Assembly (NCBI GenBank): GCA_001421175.1
Contig: LJKL01000014.1
Coordinates: forward strand, 1 to 64,000
Length of the DNA: 64,000 nucleotides
Origin: Methanomassiliicoccales archaeon RumEn M2
GTDB lineage: Archaea; Thermoplasmatota; Thermoplasmata; Methanomassiliicoccales; Methanomethylophilaceae
Reading direction: 5' to 3'
Position 1 is the stretch's first letter, and every line of letters starts with the position of its first letter. The position numbers and the translations under genes are program-made. Below are positions 26,022 through 34,328 of this stretch, in pieces. The notes under the pieces are model-generated. The model saw only the letters and a program-made list of their open reading frames with translations, was not told the DNA's origin and made no database searches.

Positions 26022-26575
26022 TCAGAGCTTTGCGCCTATCGCTTGGGCCTGCTTCATCACTTCCGCATCGCCTGCCGCATCCCCCGGGGCGCTGCTGGCA
26101 CCGCGAACTATCTTCCCGACCACTTCCTGGCCGTAGTACTTTGCCCAGACCTTCTCGATCCAGTCCGCAACACCCTTGGCGCCTTCGAGGCCGGACATGC
26201 ATGTCACGGCGATAGCGACCTTCTTGCCCTTCGGATGGTGGATTTCATGCCGCCGTCGAGGAAGCAGTAAAGTCTGTCCATGAACAGCCTGAGCTGGCCG
26301 GAGACCTCCCCGTAGTATGTGGGGCTGGCGATTATAACGGAATCCGCATCCCTCACATTGTCCAGTATCTGGGCATGGTCGTCTTTTGTTATGCAGAATC
26401 CTTTCGTCTTGCATGCGTTGCAGCCCTGGCAGCCCCTTGCGTTCTTCAGATCGTTGAGCCTGTAGGTCTTGATCGTGTTGCCCTTCTTCTTGGATTCCTC
26501 GGCCATGGCCATGGCGATGGTCTCGGAATTCGCTCCCTTACGGGGAGATCCCAGAATGACTAATGTCGTGCTCAT
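26022..26575 (-). CDS. NADPH-dependent FMN reductase / iron-sulfur flavoprotein-like (frameshifted)
   Basis: ATG 26575 opens with TTLVILGSPRKGANSETIA, the FMN phosphate loop of the NADPH-dependent FMN reductase family. A CxxCxxC-type segment follows (RGCQGCNACKTKGFC), as in archaeal iron-sulfur flavoproteins, then SPTYYGEVSGQLRLFMDR. The frame is lost after GGMKS and resumes one frame over as HHPKGKKVAIAVT, ending at 26022. A single missing base near 26238-26243 accounts for it, giving 184 residues. A divergent HxlR regulator gene is next door, and such regulators often control redox flavoproteins. Confidence 0.75.
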
Positions 26576-26579
26576 ATTA

Positions 26580-26645
26580 CACCAAGTAACATTATGTAAG
26601 TAGCTATATTTATCAGTTCTTAGTTACATTATTATAGTTACAATC
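26580..26645. promoter_or_regulatory. Shared promoter region with GTAAC/GTTAC repeats (FMN reductase / HxlR)
   Basis: The 83-base gap between the divergent FMN reductase and HxlR genes contains GTAAC at 26586 and GTTAC at 26623 and 26637, each next to an ATTAT core. A TATA-like element lies 25-30 bases before each start. The arrangement fits a regulator binding its own promoter and that of the reductase. Confidence 0.4.
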
Positions 26646-26658
26646 ATGTTCCTTAACC

Positions 26659-27054
26659 ATGGAATCCCGCCAGGATAATCCCAGGATGGACTGTGCAGTC
26701 GATGCCGCAATGTCCGTAATAGAAGGCAGATGGAAGAGCACCATACTGTGCATTCTGGCCAAATGGGGTCCGAAGAGGTTCAACCAGCTAGCCAAGTCCA
26801 TCGAAGGCGTTTCCCCAAGGATGCTCACCAAGCAACTGAAGGGTTTGGAGAAGGACGGGATAGTGGACAGGAGAGCATACCCAGAAGTGCCCCCCAGAGT
26901 TGAGTACTCCATAACCGAGAAGGGGATGTCCCTGGTACCGGTGCTGGAGGCCCTGGCGAGATGGGGGAGGGATAACATGTTCCATAATTGGGTTGATTTC
27001 GATACTGAGACGGATACGGTCATCAGGGAAGGCGCCCTGGCAGACGAGAATTAG
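26659..27054 (+). CDS. HxlR-family winged-helix regulator
   Basis: This 131-residue DNA-binding protein of the HxlR/MarR-like family is made of one winged helix. Hallmarks are AMSVIEGRWKSTILCILAK, PKRFNQLAKSIEGVS, the recognition helix PRMLTKQLKGLEKDGIV, and the wing YPEVPPRVEYSITEKG. Cys16, just before the first helix, is in the position used for redox sensing in some relatives. The gene is divergent from the FMN reductase and probably controls it. Likely leaderless, with TATA-like ATTATTATAG about 26 bases upstream. Confidence 0.85.
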   Translation: MESRQDNPRMDCAVDAAMSVIEGRWKSTILCILAKWGPKRFNQLAKSIEGVSPRMLTKQLKGLEKDGIVDRRAYPEVPPRVEYSITEKGMSLVPVLEALARWGRDNMFHNWVDFDTETDTVIREGALADEN

Positions 27055-27092
27055 GCACAGGGGATTTAAGCAGCCTAGGCCATCAGGGATGC

Positions 27093-28058
27093 ATGGGTTA
27101 TGTGGTGAAGGAGATCGGGCCCGAGGAGACCGCCGTATTGCGGAGGAGATATGAGAGCCGCAAGTTCCATTCGGGGAAGGCCGACATATCAGGGATTTGC
27201 GTGAAGCTCTACACTGAAGAGCACCAGGTCATGGATATGTGGGTGGACAACTTCTACGCCATGAGCACCAGCGTGAAATCCCATGCCCGTATAATCTCCG
27301 TAAGGGAGGAGGGCAGGGAGATGGAGGTCCTCTACGACAGGTCCACGTTCACCGTGTTCCTGATCAACTTCGATTATTACGGATGGATAAAGAGCATCGC
27401 CCTTGCCGTGGCCGCGGACCTTCTGGAGGATTCCCATTCCATACACAGCGTTCACGGTGCCGCCATAGACCTGGACGGTGTGGGCGTAACGCTCATAGCA
27501 CCTTCGAAGACAGGGAAGACGACGCAGTCATGGGGCCTTCTGCGCACCGGGGACTCCCGCCTGATAACGGATGACTGGTACTTCGTGAGGCTGACCTCCG
27601 GGAGGCCCTTCGTCACGGGTTCCGAGAAGAACTGCTACATCGATGCGGACATAGGGGACGTGTGGCCGGAGTTCAAGCCCCTGGTCAGCACGACCAAGTT
27701 CGACAACAAGGGCAGGGGCATAGCCAACATACGGTGGGTCACAGGCATAGATTCAGTTACGGCCACCACCTCAATGAGGCACGTCATCCTTTTGAAGAGG
27801 GACAGGGATGATGAGCGCATAGTCAGTAAGCTGGATCTGGAAGAGGCTCTGGAGTACATAGTCAGCAACGATTTCTGCAACCCGCATCAGCTGGTCAGGG
27901 ACAAGAGGAAGCTGGGGATAAGAACCGATTTCTTCAGGGAGTTCTTCGGGAAATGCACTGTGTTCCTGGTCAACACCACGGGTACACCGGAACAGACCCA
28001 GATGAGCATAAGGAAGGCCATCAACGAAGCTGAATGCGGACGGGTTTGCGAAGTATGA
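27093..28058 (+). CDS. HPr kinase-like / PEPCK-fold P-loop protein
   Basis: This 321-residue protein has a P-loop (APSKTGKTT, near residue 140) followed about 20 residues later by LITDDWYFV, the combination seen in HPr kinase/phosphorylase-like proteins of the PEPCK fold. The N-terminal ~120 residues are unfamiliar. No HPr or phosphotransferase gene is nearby, so the substrate is unknown; a small-molecule or protein kinase are both possible. A TATA-like GATTTAAG about 28 bases before ATG 27093 suggests a leaderless transcript. The 3' end overlaps sfsA by 38 bases on the other strand. Confidence 0.55.
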   Translation: MGYVVKEIGPEETAVLRRRYESRKFHSGKADISGICVKLYTEEHQVMDMWVDNFYAMSTSVKSHARIISVREEGREMEVLYDRSTFTVFLINFDYYGWIKSIALAVAADLLEDSHSIHSVHGAAIDLDGVGVTLIAPSKTGKTTQSWGLLRTGDSRLITDDWYFVRLTSGRPFVTGSEKNCYIDADIGDVWPEFKPLVSTTKFDNKGRGIANIRWVTGIDSVTATTSMRHVILLKRDRDDERIVSKLDLEEALEYIVSNDFCNPHQLVRDKRKLGIRTDFFREFFGKCTVFLVNTTGTPEQTQMSIRKAINEAECGRVCEV

Positions 28059-28722
28059 TGCTGTCCTCTTCCACGAAGCAGTCATAGGCAAGGACCTTCA
28101 CGCCCTTGGCAACCGCTTCCTCTACGGCGGTCCAGAACTCCGGATGCAGGGAGCCCTCCGCCGACAGATAATCCACATCGGACATCTGGATGACGAATAC
28201 CAGATACGCACCGTAACCCTCTTCAATGCATTTCGTAAGTTCCGTTACGTGCCTGATGCCTCTTTCGGTCGGAGCATCCGGGAAGAAGACGACGCGGTCC
28301 CTTTCCAGGGTCACGCCCTTCACCTCCACATAGGCCCTGCCGCCTCCGTGCTCCACATAGAAATCGAATCTTGAGTCCCCGTATGCCGCCTCGGGCCTCA
28401 GCAATGTCATGTCCCTGAAAAGACCCAGAGAGGGGAGCGCCTCGGCGAATACGCCGTTCAGGACCTGGCTGTCCATATTGATCAGCCTCCCGCCCTTGTA
28501 CACGGCAATCACGTCGTATCTCGTTCTCCTTTTCCCGGGGACCGCCTCGCTGAGTATGACCTCAGCCCCCTCGACCAGCAGCTCTTTGCAACGGCCGGTG
28601 TTCTTGACGTGACACCTGCAAACGGCCGATCTCCCGGTATCTGGGTCAGTGATTTCCACTATCGCTATGAACCGGTTGGGTCTCGATCTGAAGGTGCCTG
28701 TGATTACGCGGTTGTACCTCAT
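28021..28722 (-). CDS. sfsA: SfsA family nuclease-like protein
   Basis: This 233-residue protein is a clear SfsA homologue. It starts MRYNRVITGTFRSRPNRF, continues through CHVKNTGRCKELL, and has the restriction-endonuclease-like core FDFYVEHGGGRAYVEVKGVTL and FFPDAPTERGIRHVTEL. E. coli SfsA was linked to sugar fermentation, but the fold suggests nucleic-acid binding. The start at ATG 28722 is preferred over 28797 because homology begins there and a TATA box sits about 25 bases upstream. It marks the last ordinary chromosomal gene before the integrase; a broken relative appears at 58687-58821. Confidence 0.88.
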   Translation of the reverse strand: MRYNRVITGTFRSRPNRFIAIVEITDPDTGRSAVCRCHVKNTGRCKELLVEGAEVILSEAVPGKRRTRYDVIAVYKGGRLINMDSQVLNGVFAEALPSLGLFRDMTLLRPEAAYGDSRFDFYVEHGGGRAYVEVKGVTLERDRVVFFPDAPTERGIRHVTELTKCIEEGYGAYLVFVIQMSDVDYLSAEGSLHPEFWTAVEEAVAKGVKVLAYDCFVEEDSIILRKPVRIQLR

Positions 28723-28790
28723 TGAACCATTTCCAAATCCGACTATTAATCGAATTAATGACGGTTCGGGGACAATTCTTTTCAGAAAAG

Positions 28791-28821
28791 CCCCCAATGC
28801 TAACTAGGTCAGCATTGAGGG
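28791..28821 (-). terminator. Hairpin between integrase and sfsA
   Basis: CAATGCT / AGCATTG form a perfect 7-bp inverted repeat around a 9-base loop, extended by CCC/GGG. On the minus strand it follows the integrase stop by about 40 bases and is followed by a GGCTTTTCT run. I read it as the integrase terminator; it could also be part of an integration site. Confidence 0.45.
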
Positions 28822-28862
28822 AATGGAGTTTGGTGATATAATTAGTTTAACCGTTCTGCCGG

Positions 28863-30422
28863 TCACCCGAACAGGGCATCATCCACCGAATCGGTAGCGG
28901 TCTTGAGTTTCCTAGGGTCAGCGCAGACGTAGCTCTCCAGCGTGATCTCCACCGATGAATGGCGCATCATCCTGCGGACCGTATCAAGCTCGAAACCGTT
29001 GTCGAGGAGATTCATGCAGTAGAATCTGCGGAACGTGTGGCAGGTCGCCTTGACTCCGGCCCTAGCCGATGCCTCCGCAATCAGGTTCCCGACGTAGGTG
29101 TTGAGTGTACGTTCTCCGTGGGAATAGAACGGCGGGACTATCAGCGAATCGTGGTATCTGTCCCCGTATTTTCTGAGGATCAGTTCCCTCTCGGGCAGGT
29201 ATGCCTGTATGACCGCCATCACCGATTTCGGGATCTCCTTCTCCACAATCTTCCCCGCTCCGTGACCCTTTCCGCGTATCGTCATGGTGTTTCCGCAGAT
29301 GTCCGAGAGCTTCAGCGTGGCTACCTCGTTCCTCCTCAGCCCCATTCCGGCACAGAGGACCAATGCCACCCTCTCTACCGTGGTGGCGGAACCGAATATC
29401 GCCTTCCATTCATCCTTGAACACCCAGGTGCGGTCTATGGACTGTTTCGTCCAGACGATCTTCGCTTTGGCGTAAGGGTTGGCCCCTGTGACGAACTCCA
29501 GCATCTTGCCCATATTGCATAGGTTGATCTTTATCGTCCTGTCCTTGAGGTCGGTGCTCATGTTCCTGTAGAGACGGAAGTGGTGCATCGTCACCTCTTC
29601 GGGATCCAGCGGTCCGAAGTATCTGAACAGCCTGCGTATCGCAGTTGTAAGATTGGTGCGGAGATTCCTCCTGGAGACCTCAGTGAACCCTCTCTCCTTA
29701 CAGTCCTCCAGATACCTGTCGGCGGATTCCATCATCCTCTTCCATTGGGAGGTCGCCTCGAAATCGAATTTCAGCTCCTTGCTGAGCTGATACCTGTGAA
29801 GCACATCGTTCCCTGTATGGTATTCGACGAATCTCCCCAGGGAATACATTACGCATCTTCTGGTCTCCAGACTGCTCTCTTTAAGATACCTCTCCAGTAT
29901 TACGAAGCATCCTGTGTCGATATCCCACACGTTCCGTATGTTCTTCTCGTAGCACAGAATTCTCAGGGCCTTCTCGGACTGGTAGATCTGCTTCTTCCTC
30001 ATCACCGAGTTCATCGGTTCCGACTGGAGGTACTTGCTGAACGATTCCATCTCCTTTTCGAACGGGAAGAGCGCATCGGGGACCACGTACCACTTGGTAT
30101 CCCTTTTCGGACGTATCTCGTCCCAGGGATTGCATCTGCACAGGAACTTGTACATCTTCCCCGCAGAGCATAGTATTTCGTGTACGATCTTCCTCACATA
30201 GCCGTGGGATTCCAGCCCTTCCTTCACGGTCAGGAACTGGGATGCGGAGGGTTCCGTAGTATGGGCGTATGTGAAGAATGTATCGAGATTGCTCCTCGTC
30301 CTTTGCAAACCTCCCGGAGTCTTGCCTTCCGATTGCAAATACTTCAGATATCTCTCGATATCGAAACCAATACGTTCTGTATTGGCCTTTAAATAATCAA
30401 AACTGATTGTATCCGTAACCAT
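28863..30422 (-). CDS. Tyrosine recombinase / integrase
   Basis: This 519-residue tyrosine recombinase is longer than usual because of an extended N-terminal region (about residues 1-330) with two SAM-like core-binding-type segments (YLKYLQSEGKT at the start and RYLEDCKERGFTEVS near 237). The catalytic domain has Arg364 in GLRRNEVATL, His462 and Arg465 in CHTFRRF, His488 in MMRHSS and the nucleophile Tyr498 in TLESYV. All five catalytic positions are intact, so it should be active. It lies at the boundary between chromosomal genes and the accessory island. A hairpin follows. No attachment repeat could be defined. Confidence 0.88.
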   Translation of the reverse strand: MVTDTISFDYLKANTERIGFDIERYLKYLQSEGKTPGGLQRTRSNLDTFFTYAHTTEPSASQFLTVKEGLESHGYVRKIVHEILCSAGKMYKFLCRCNPWDEIRPKRDTKWYVVPDALFPFEKEMESFSKYLQSEPMNSVMRKKQIYQSEKALRILCYEKNIRNVWDIDTGCFVILERYLKESSLETRRCVMYSLGRFVEYHTGNDVLHRYQLSKELKFDFEATSQWKRMMESADRYLEDCKERGFTEVSRRNLRTNLTTAIRRLFRYFGPLDPEEVTMHHFRLYRNMSTDLKDRTIKINLCNMGKMLEFVTGANPYAKAKIVWTKQSIDRTWVFKDEWKAIFGSATTVERVALVLCAGMGLRRNEVATLKLSDICGNTMTIRGKGHGAGKIVEKEIPKSVMAVIQAYLPERELILRKYGDRYHDSLIVPPFYSHGERTLNTYVGNLIAEASARAGVKATCHTFRRFYCMNLLDNGFELDTVRRMMRHSSVEITLESYVCADPRKLKTATDSVDDALFG

Positions 30423-30490
30423 CGTTTCACGACCTTGGTTCGGTCCGCTGAGTTTGATTGCTAGTCGGCCAGCGGGCCGTTATTCCCATC

Positions 30491-30733
30491 TCATTCATCG
30501 TCTTCTGTCTTCTTCTTCCCCCTCTTGGGTTTCTCTTCGTTCACCGTTGCCGGAGTCCTGAGATCATCGATCTCGTACTCCTCGAGGACGGGCCAGCTGA
30601 CTGTCACGTCCAGGTAGTCTCCGTCACGTATCCCCATGCGTTCTACGACCGAGATCGGGACCGCCACATACCGCAGCGAGTTCCTCTCGACGTATTTGCC
30701 CGGGAACGTGGTTCTTGCTATACGTTTCATCAT
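30491..30733 (-). CDS. AbrB-like (SpoVT fold) small DNA-binding protein
   Basis: This 80-residue protein has an N-terminal swapped-hairpin pattern (YVERNSLRYVAVPISVVERMGIRDGDYLDVTV) typical of AbrB-type antitoxins and regulators, and a charged, Lys/Glu-rich tail. I use ATG 30733, five residues inside the longest frame, because GGAGTGAT lies just upstream. It lies directly upstream of the integrase on the same strand and may regulate excision. A TATA-like GTTATAAATATC lies about 35 bases upstream. Confidence 0.6.
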   Translation of the reverse strand: MMKRIARTTFPGKYVERNSLRYVAVPISVVERMGIRDGDYLDVTVSWPVLEEYEIDDLRTPATVNEEKPKRGKKKTEDDE

Positions 30734-30996
30734 ATCACTCCGTATTCGCAACCATAAGAAACGGGTCGGGGATATTTATAACTATCATAGAATTGTAACT
30801 TTTCTAAATTACAATATATAAAGACAACCTAATTTATAGGTATAATATAGATATTGAATACTAACAAAATCCGATAGTAATTCCTAGTACATTACCCTTT
30901 GCAAATCGATCCAAAAAGTCCAGAGTCCTGCGGGCAACGGATCGGGATTACCATTTCAGAATAGGATTATATCATCATATCAACATTTCGATTCCG

Positions 30997-31570
30997 ATGA
31001 GGGAAGGAGAGTTCTTCACGGTCATGAGCGACAGGCACACCGCCGCTTTGATTCTGGCATTGTACGATGCGGACGGTCCGATCGTGATGAAGGATCTTCA
31101 AAAGATTACCAATCATACTCAGACGCTGCGTCAGAGACTCGACAGGATGGAAGAGGACGGTATCGTCGACATCCAGATCACATACGAACCGCACAAGTTC
31201 GTGAAAGTATCCCTGAATGATGCCGGAAAGGAGATCGCACTTCTCGTTTCGATGATGAATTCCATCATCCCCGGCGATGACATCGAGGACAAGAGCATCA
31301 ACATGAGGTACGCCGACCCGATAATGAGGATGCTGAGGGGGGAAAGCGTACGTCGTCCAGAAGGACATCAAGGCGGTCATGCCCTATTACGAGAGCATCA
31401 CCAAGGTCCTGAAGAGGATGGAACAGGAAGGACTGGTCACCATTTCGGAATCGGATGAGGGATACAGGGAGATCAGGTACTCGCTGACACCAACTGGAAA
31501 ACAGATATCTGACGTATTTCAGATAATTTTCACTAAGATCAAAAATAGCATAGCTAAACAGGGGGCATAA
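30997..31570 (+). CDS. Tandem winged-helix regulator (frameshifted)
   Basis: The two halves each resemble a winged-helix domain of the archaeal PadR/MarR-like type: TQTLRQRLDRMEEDGIVDI in the first, and ESITKVLKRMEQEGLVTI with LTPTGKQISDVF in the second. The first frame is lost after MRMLRG and recovered as KAYVVQKDIKAVMPYYES when one G is removed from the G6 run at 31337-31342, giving 190 residues. ATG 30997 lies about 29 bases after a TATA-like GATTATATC, so it is probably leaderless. It may control the four-helix protein gene just downstream. Confidence 0.6.
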
Positions 31571-31573
31571 TCT

Positions 31574-32185
31574 GTGGCAACGACTCGCGAACAATGGCTT
31601 ACCATCGGTATGATATTATCAGCATTGGGTGCGCTGACAATTTTTGGACCATGGGTAACCATCGATTATTATGACCACTATGGCCCAATTTATGAGTCTT
31701 ACAACGGATTTACTCTATTCGATTCGGGGTATTTCTTTGGAATCGCTATGATTGTTCCAATTCTGATATCGCTTCTTTTTGTATATTCCTTCATTAGATT
31801 CAAAGTCTATAAGGACCAGAAATGCACCAATTATGCTGTAATAGTGTTTGTAGCAATTTTTCTACTTTCATGGTGGTTTAATGTTGCAGTGACGGACACA
31901 TACGATAACTACCCGTACTACACTGAGGTGTACGGTTCTGGATTTGCTGAGACTGGTGCAGTGGGTTTGGCTTTTATCAACATGATTGTTGCGTATCTTG
32001 CAGATTCGATATACCGTAAAACTAGCAATAAAATGGAACAAACCAGTATTATATCAACCGAAATCACATCCCAGGATTCTATTAATTACTGTCCTAAATG
32101 CGGTATGGATTTAACACATCAATCTGTAGATGATTTGTCCTATTGTCCTAAATGTGGCACGTATGTTGGAAAAGATAGAAATTAA
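31574..32185 (+). CDS. Four-helix membrane protein with C-terminal zinc ribbon
   Basis: This 203-residue protein has four hydrophobic segments (about 12-33, 60-80, 95-115 and 135-150) with Tyr/Asp-rich external loops. A C-terminal zinc ribbon carries two CPKCG knuckles about 23 residues apart. The start is GTG 31574, four bases after the winged-helix gene stop, implying co-transcription. The base composition is clearly AT-richer than the left half of the window, suggesting foreign origin. I do not recognise the family; zinc-ribbon membrane proteins in archaea are often sensors or scaffolds. Confidence 0.6.
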   Translation: MATTREQWLTIGMILSALGALTIFGPWVTIDYYDHYGPIYESYNGFTLFDSGYFFGIAMIVPILISLLFVYSFIRFKVYKDQKCTNYAVIVFVAIFLLSWWFNVAVTDTYDNYPYYTEVYGSGFAETGAVGLAFINMIVAYLADSIYRKTSNKMEQTSIISTEITSQDSINYCPKCGMDLTHQSVDDLSYCPKCGTYVGKDRN

Positions 32186-32211
32186 GAGGTTTATTCGGGG
32201 TCTGGCTCATC

Positions 32212-32994
32212 TCATCTTTTGGCCTTTGTCGCTCTCCTGTTCCCGGTCTTCACAGCTGAAGCGGTGGCTCCTCCGGGTTTCACGATTCCTTTGGTGGCAT
32301 CGGACTTCTTCTTCCTGACTGGCTTCTCCGCTTTAGGCAGCGTTCCTGCGGATTTCCTCTTCTGGTAGTAGTTGGCCGCATTGGAACCGGGCCTGTAGTA
32401 CCCGAGATGCGAGATCGAGGTGTCGTCGAACTTCTCCGTGACCTTCTTCTCCGCCTTCCTTCCCCTCTGGGGCTTGTCGGGGACGAGAGCTTTCCTGTCG
32501 TGGTCGTACCTCTCCCTGGGGGAATCGCCGTGTACCTTGGTTGCCGTATAGTAACCGTTCACGCCCTTCGACGGCTCCTGGATCCTGACGAGGGATTCTG
32601 CGACTGTGGCAGCTTCCTCCAGATTGACGGCGGAGTTGAACTCCCTCCTGTCGTACATCCTTGAGGATACCCTCTCCCCTGCGGCATTGAGTTTCAGGGG
32701 CGTTCTGGTGAGTCCTCCCCTGGTCTGATCCACGTGCCTGAGGTGGTGGGTGAATTCGTGTACCAGGGTCTCCTCGTCCCATCCCTTCCCGAGGATGATG
32801 ACAGGGGTCTTGAGGGAAGAGGTCTCCTGCATCGGGACGTAGCATCCCGCGGCTCCCCTTCCGGGGTTGCCCTCCTTGATGATGATGCCGCCGTTGCGGA
32901 CGGCCTTTTTGACCTCGGAGGCGTTGAAGTCCCTGGCGATGATGTCCCTCACCCTCTTCTGGGATTCCTCGGGCATGAGCAATACCATCTTCAT
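32212..32994 (-). CDS. Zincin-like putative metalloprotease 1
   Basis: This 260-residue protein contains HEFTHHLRH (about 98-106), an HExxH zinc-protease core preceded by a TPVIILGKGWDEETLV strand. A glutamate-rich helix follows (VNLEEAATVAESLV) that could supply the third ligand. The C-terminal 90 residues are Lys/Arg/Ala-rich and probably disordered or DNA-binding. No signal peptide is seen, so it should be cytoplasmic. It is last in a five-gene minus-strand operon and is distantly related to the protein at 34329. The family is not one I can name; the active-site motif is the only firm basis for function. Confidence 0.55.
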   Translation of the reverse strand: MKMVLLMPEESQKRVRDIIARDFNASEVKKAVRNGGIIIKEGNPGRGAAGCYVPMQETSSLKTPVIILGKGWDEETLVHEFTHHLRHVDQTRGGLTRTPLKLNAAGERVSSRMYDRREFNSAVNLEEAATVAESLVRIQEPSKGVNGYYTATKVHGDSPRERYDHDRKALVPDKPQRGRKAEKKVTEKFDDTSISHLGYYRPGSNAANYYQKRKSAGTLPKAEKPVRKKKSDATKGIVKPGGATASAVKTGNRRATKAKR

Positions 32995-33461
32995 GCCCTG
33001 CGACTGCGCCGTTTAGCAGCAGCTTCCAGTTCCCTGGCGAACGCCAGCGCTCCGGTGTCGTCGATTCCTTCGATGTCGCTCTCGTTCACCGCCTGCCACC
33101 ATCCGGTCTCCACGAGCTGCTGGGGGGTGAATCCTCCTTCGGGGATCTGGTGGATCATGTCAGCGTCCTTCCCTATGTCGATGAGGACGTTCCTCTCCCT
33201 TCCGTTCCTGGAACCCTGGTGGATAGACAGGAATCTGCCGTAGAGGTATTCGTTGGGGACCTTCCCCGTCTTGGGGTCGACGGGGATCTCCCACTTCTGT
33301 CCGTTCCTGGCGGTCACCCACACGGTCGGGACCTTCTTCCTTCCTGCCGTTCCGCTACCCAGGGACTCGACGTAGTCGGTCCCCGGTCTCACGTAGGCTA
33401 CCTTATTGTAGCCCTTGCTGTTGTTCGATCTCTCTTTCTTCATCAGTTTGAAAAACTCCAT
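32991..33461 (-). CDS. Hypothetical protein of the zincin module
   Basis: This 156-residue protein starts at ATG 33461, since GGTGTGAT sits five bases upstream; the longer frame to 33515 overlaps the previous gene. It is basic and hydrophilic, with a WEIPVDPKTGKVPNEYLYGRF block and a C-terminal helix ending in RRSRRA. No recognised family. Its stop overlaps the next start as ATGA, so it is translated together with metalloprotease 1. Confidence 0.5.
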   Translation of the reverse strand: MEFFKLMKKERSNNSKGYNKVAYVRPGTDYVESLGSGTAGRKKVPTVWVTARNGQKWEIPVDPKTGKVPNEYLYGRFLSIHQGSRNGRERNVLIDIGKDADMIHQIPEGGFTPQQLVETGWWQAVNESDIEGIDDTGALAFARELEAAAKRRSRRA

Positions 33462-33465
33462 GGTA

Positions 33466-34044
33466 TCACACCCTGTACATCTGTCCTCCCTTGCCGGAGA
33501 ACATGGCCGCGACATCGATGGTATCGGAAGTGTCCATCAATGCGTAGCCCTGCACGCATTCCCTGCTCTGTTTCGAGCCGGAACGGTGCGCTTTCTTCAT
33601 AGCCGTAGCTTTCGCCTTCGCCTGTTCCCTGGAGGAACATACTATGGCCTGCCTGTCCTTCCCGGTAGCGGAATTGATCTCCATCGCCACCCAGGATTTT
33701 GAGGTCTGGGTCTTGTTGGATTTCCTTGCCGGAGGCCTCCTTTCGGAAACGGCCTTCCTGTTCTCAAGGGGAACGAGTCCGTACTGAACGGGTTCCCCTC
33801 TCTCGTTGAGGACAATGACCGTTCCCGTGTATCCGATATCGGAAACGGCCGCCCTCTTGATCTCCTTCGCGTAAGCTCTTTTCAGATCCTTGCGAGTGGA
33901 GTACTTGCTGCTGTCTATCTTGTTGGGCATTCTCTCACCTTTCTCGTTGAGGCATAACGCTGCTATTCCCACCCCCAGGGATGCCGCCGATATCAGGAGG
34001 CCGGCGACGTCCATCCTGTCCCTCTTCTGCTGTCTTGTGGCCAT
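33466..34044 (-). CDS. Hypothetical basic protein with one N-terminal membrane helix
   Basis: This 192-residue protein has one hydrophobic segment near the N-terminus (VAGLLISAASLGVGIAALCL, about 13-32), followed by a long Lys/Arg-rich region with a GYTGTVIVLNERGEPV strand pair. The positive helix start suggests the C-terminal part is cytosolic. Not recognised. It is four bases upstream of the next gene in the zincin-module operon. Confidence 0.5.
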   Translation of the reverse strand: MATRQQKRDRMDVAGLLISAASLGVGIAALCLNEKGERMPNKIDSSKYSTRKDLKRAYAKEIKRAAVSDIGYTGTVIVLNERGEPVQYGLVPLENRKAVSERRPPARKSNKTQTSKSWVAMEINSATGKDRQAIVCSSREQAKAKATAMKKAHRSGSKQSRECVQGYALMDTSDTIDVAAMFSGKGGQMYRV

Positions 34045-34045
34045 A

Positions 34046-34279
34046 TTACCACACCGAATAGGGGCCGATCTCCGATTCCATGATCCTCAGTTCCTCTTTG
34101 GTGACCTTCACATCGGGGAAGTCGGAGGTCTTGCGGTACAGTTCCACTATGTCCAGGCCGTCGGTCATCGGACCGAACCATCTGTCTCCCCCGTCCGGAT
34201 AGACGCGGGTGAAGAATGTCCTGGAATTCCGATTGTAGAATATCCTGGCCGGACCGGGATGGCCGTTGAAGTCGGTCAC
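34046..34279 (-). CDS. Small hypothetical protein of the zincin module
   Basis: This 77-residue acidic protein has an aromatic-rich centre (IFYNRNSRTFFTRVYPDGGDRWFGP). The start seems to be GTG 34279; the frame is open further upstream but no other start codon is present. It ends one base before the next ATG. Not recognised. Confidence 0.45.
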   Translation of the reverse strand: MTDFNGHPGPARIFYNRNSRTFFTRVYPDGGDRWFGPMTDGLDIVELYRKTSDFPDVKVTKEELRIMESEIGPYSVW

Positions 34280-34328
34280 CGCGGAGGACAGTCCGGTGGC
34301 ATCGTCCTGTGCGTACTGACGTGTTTTC

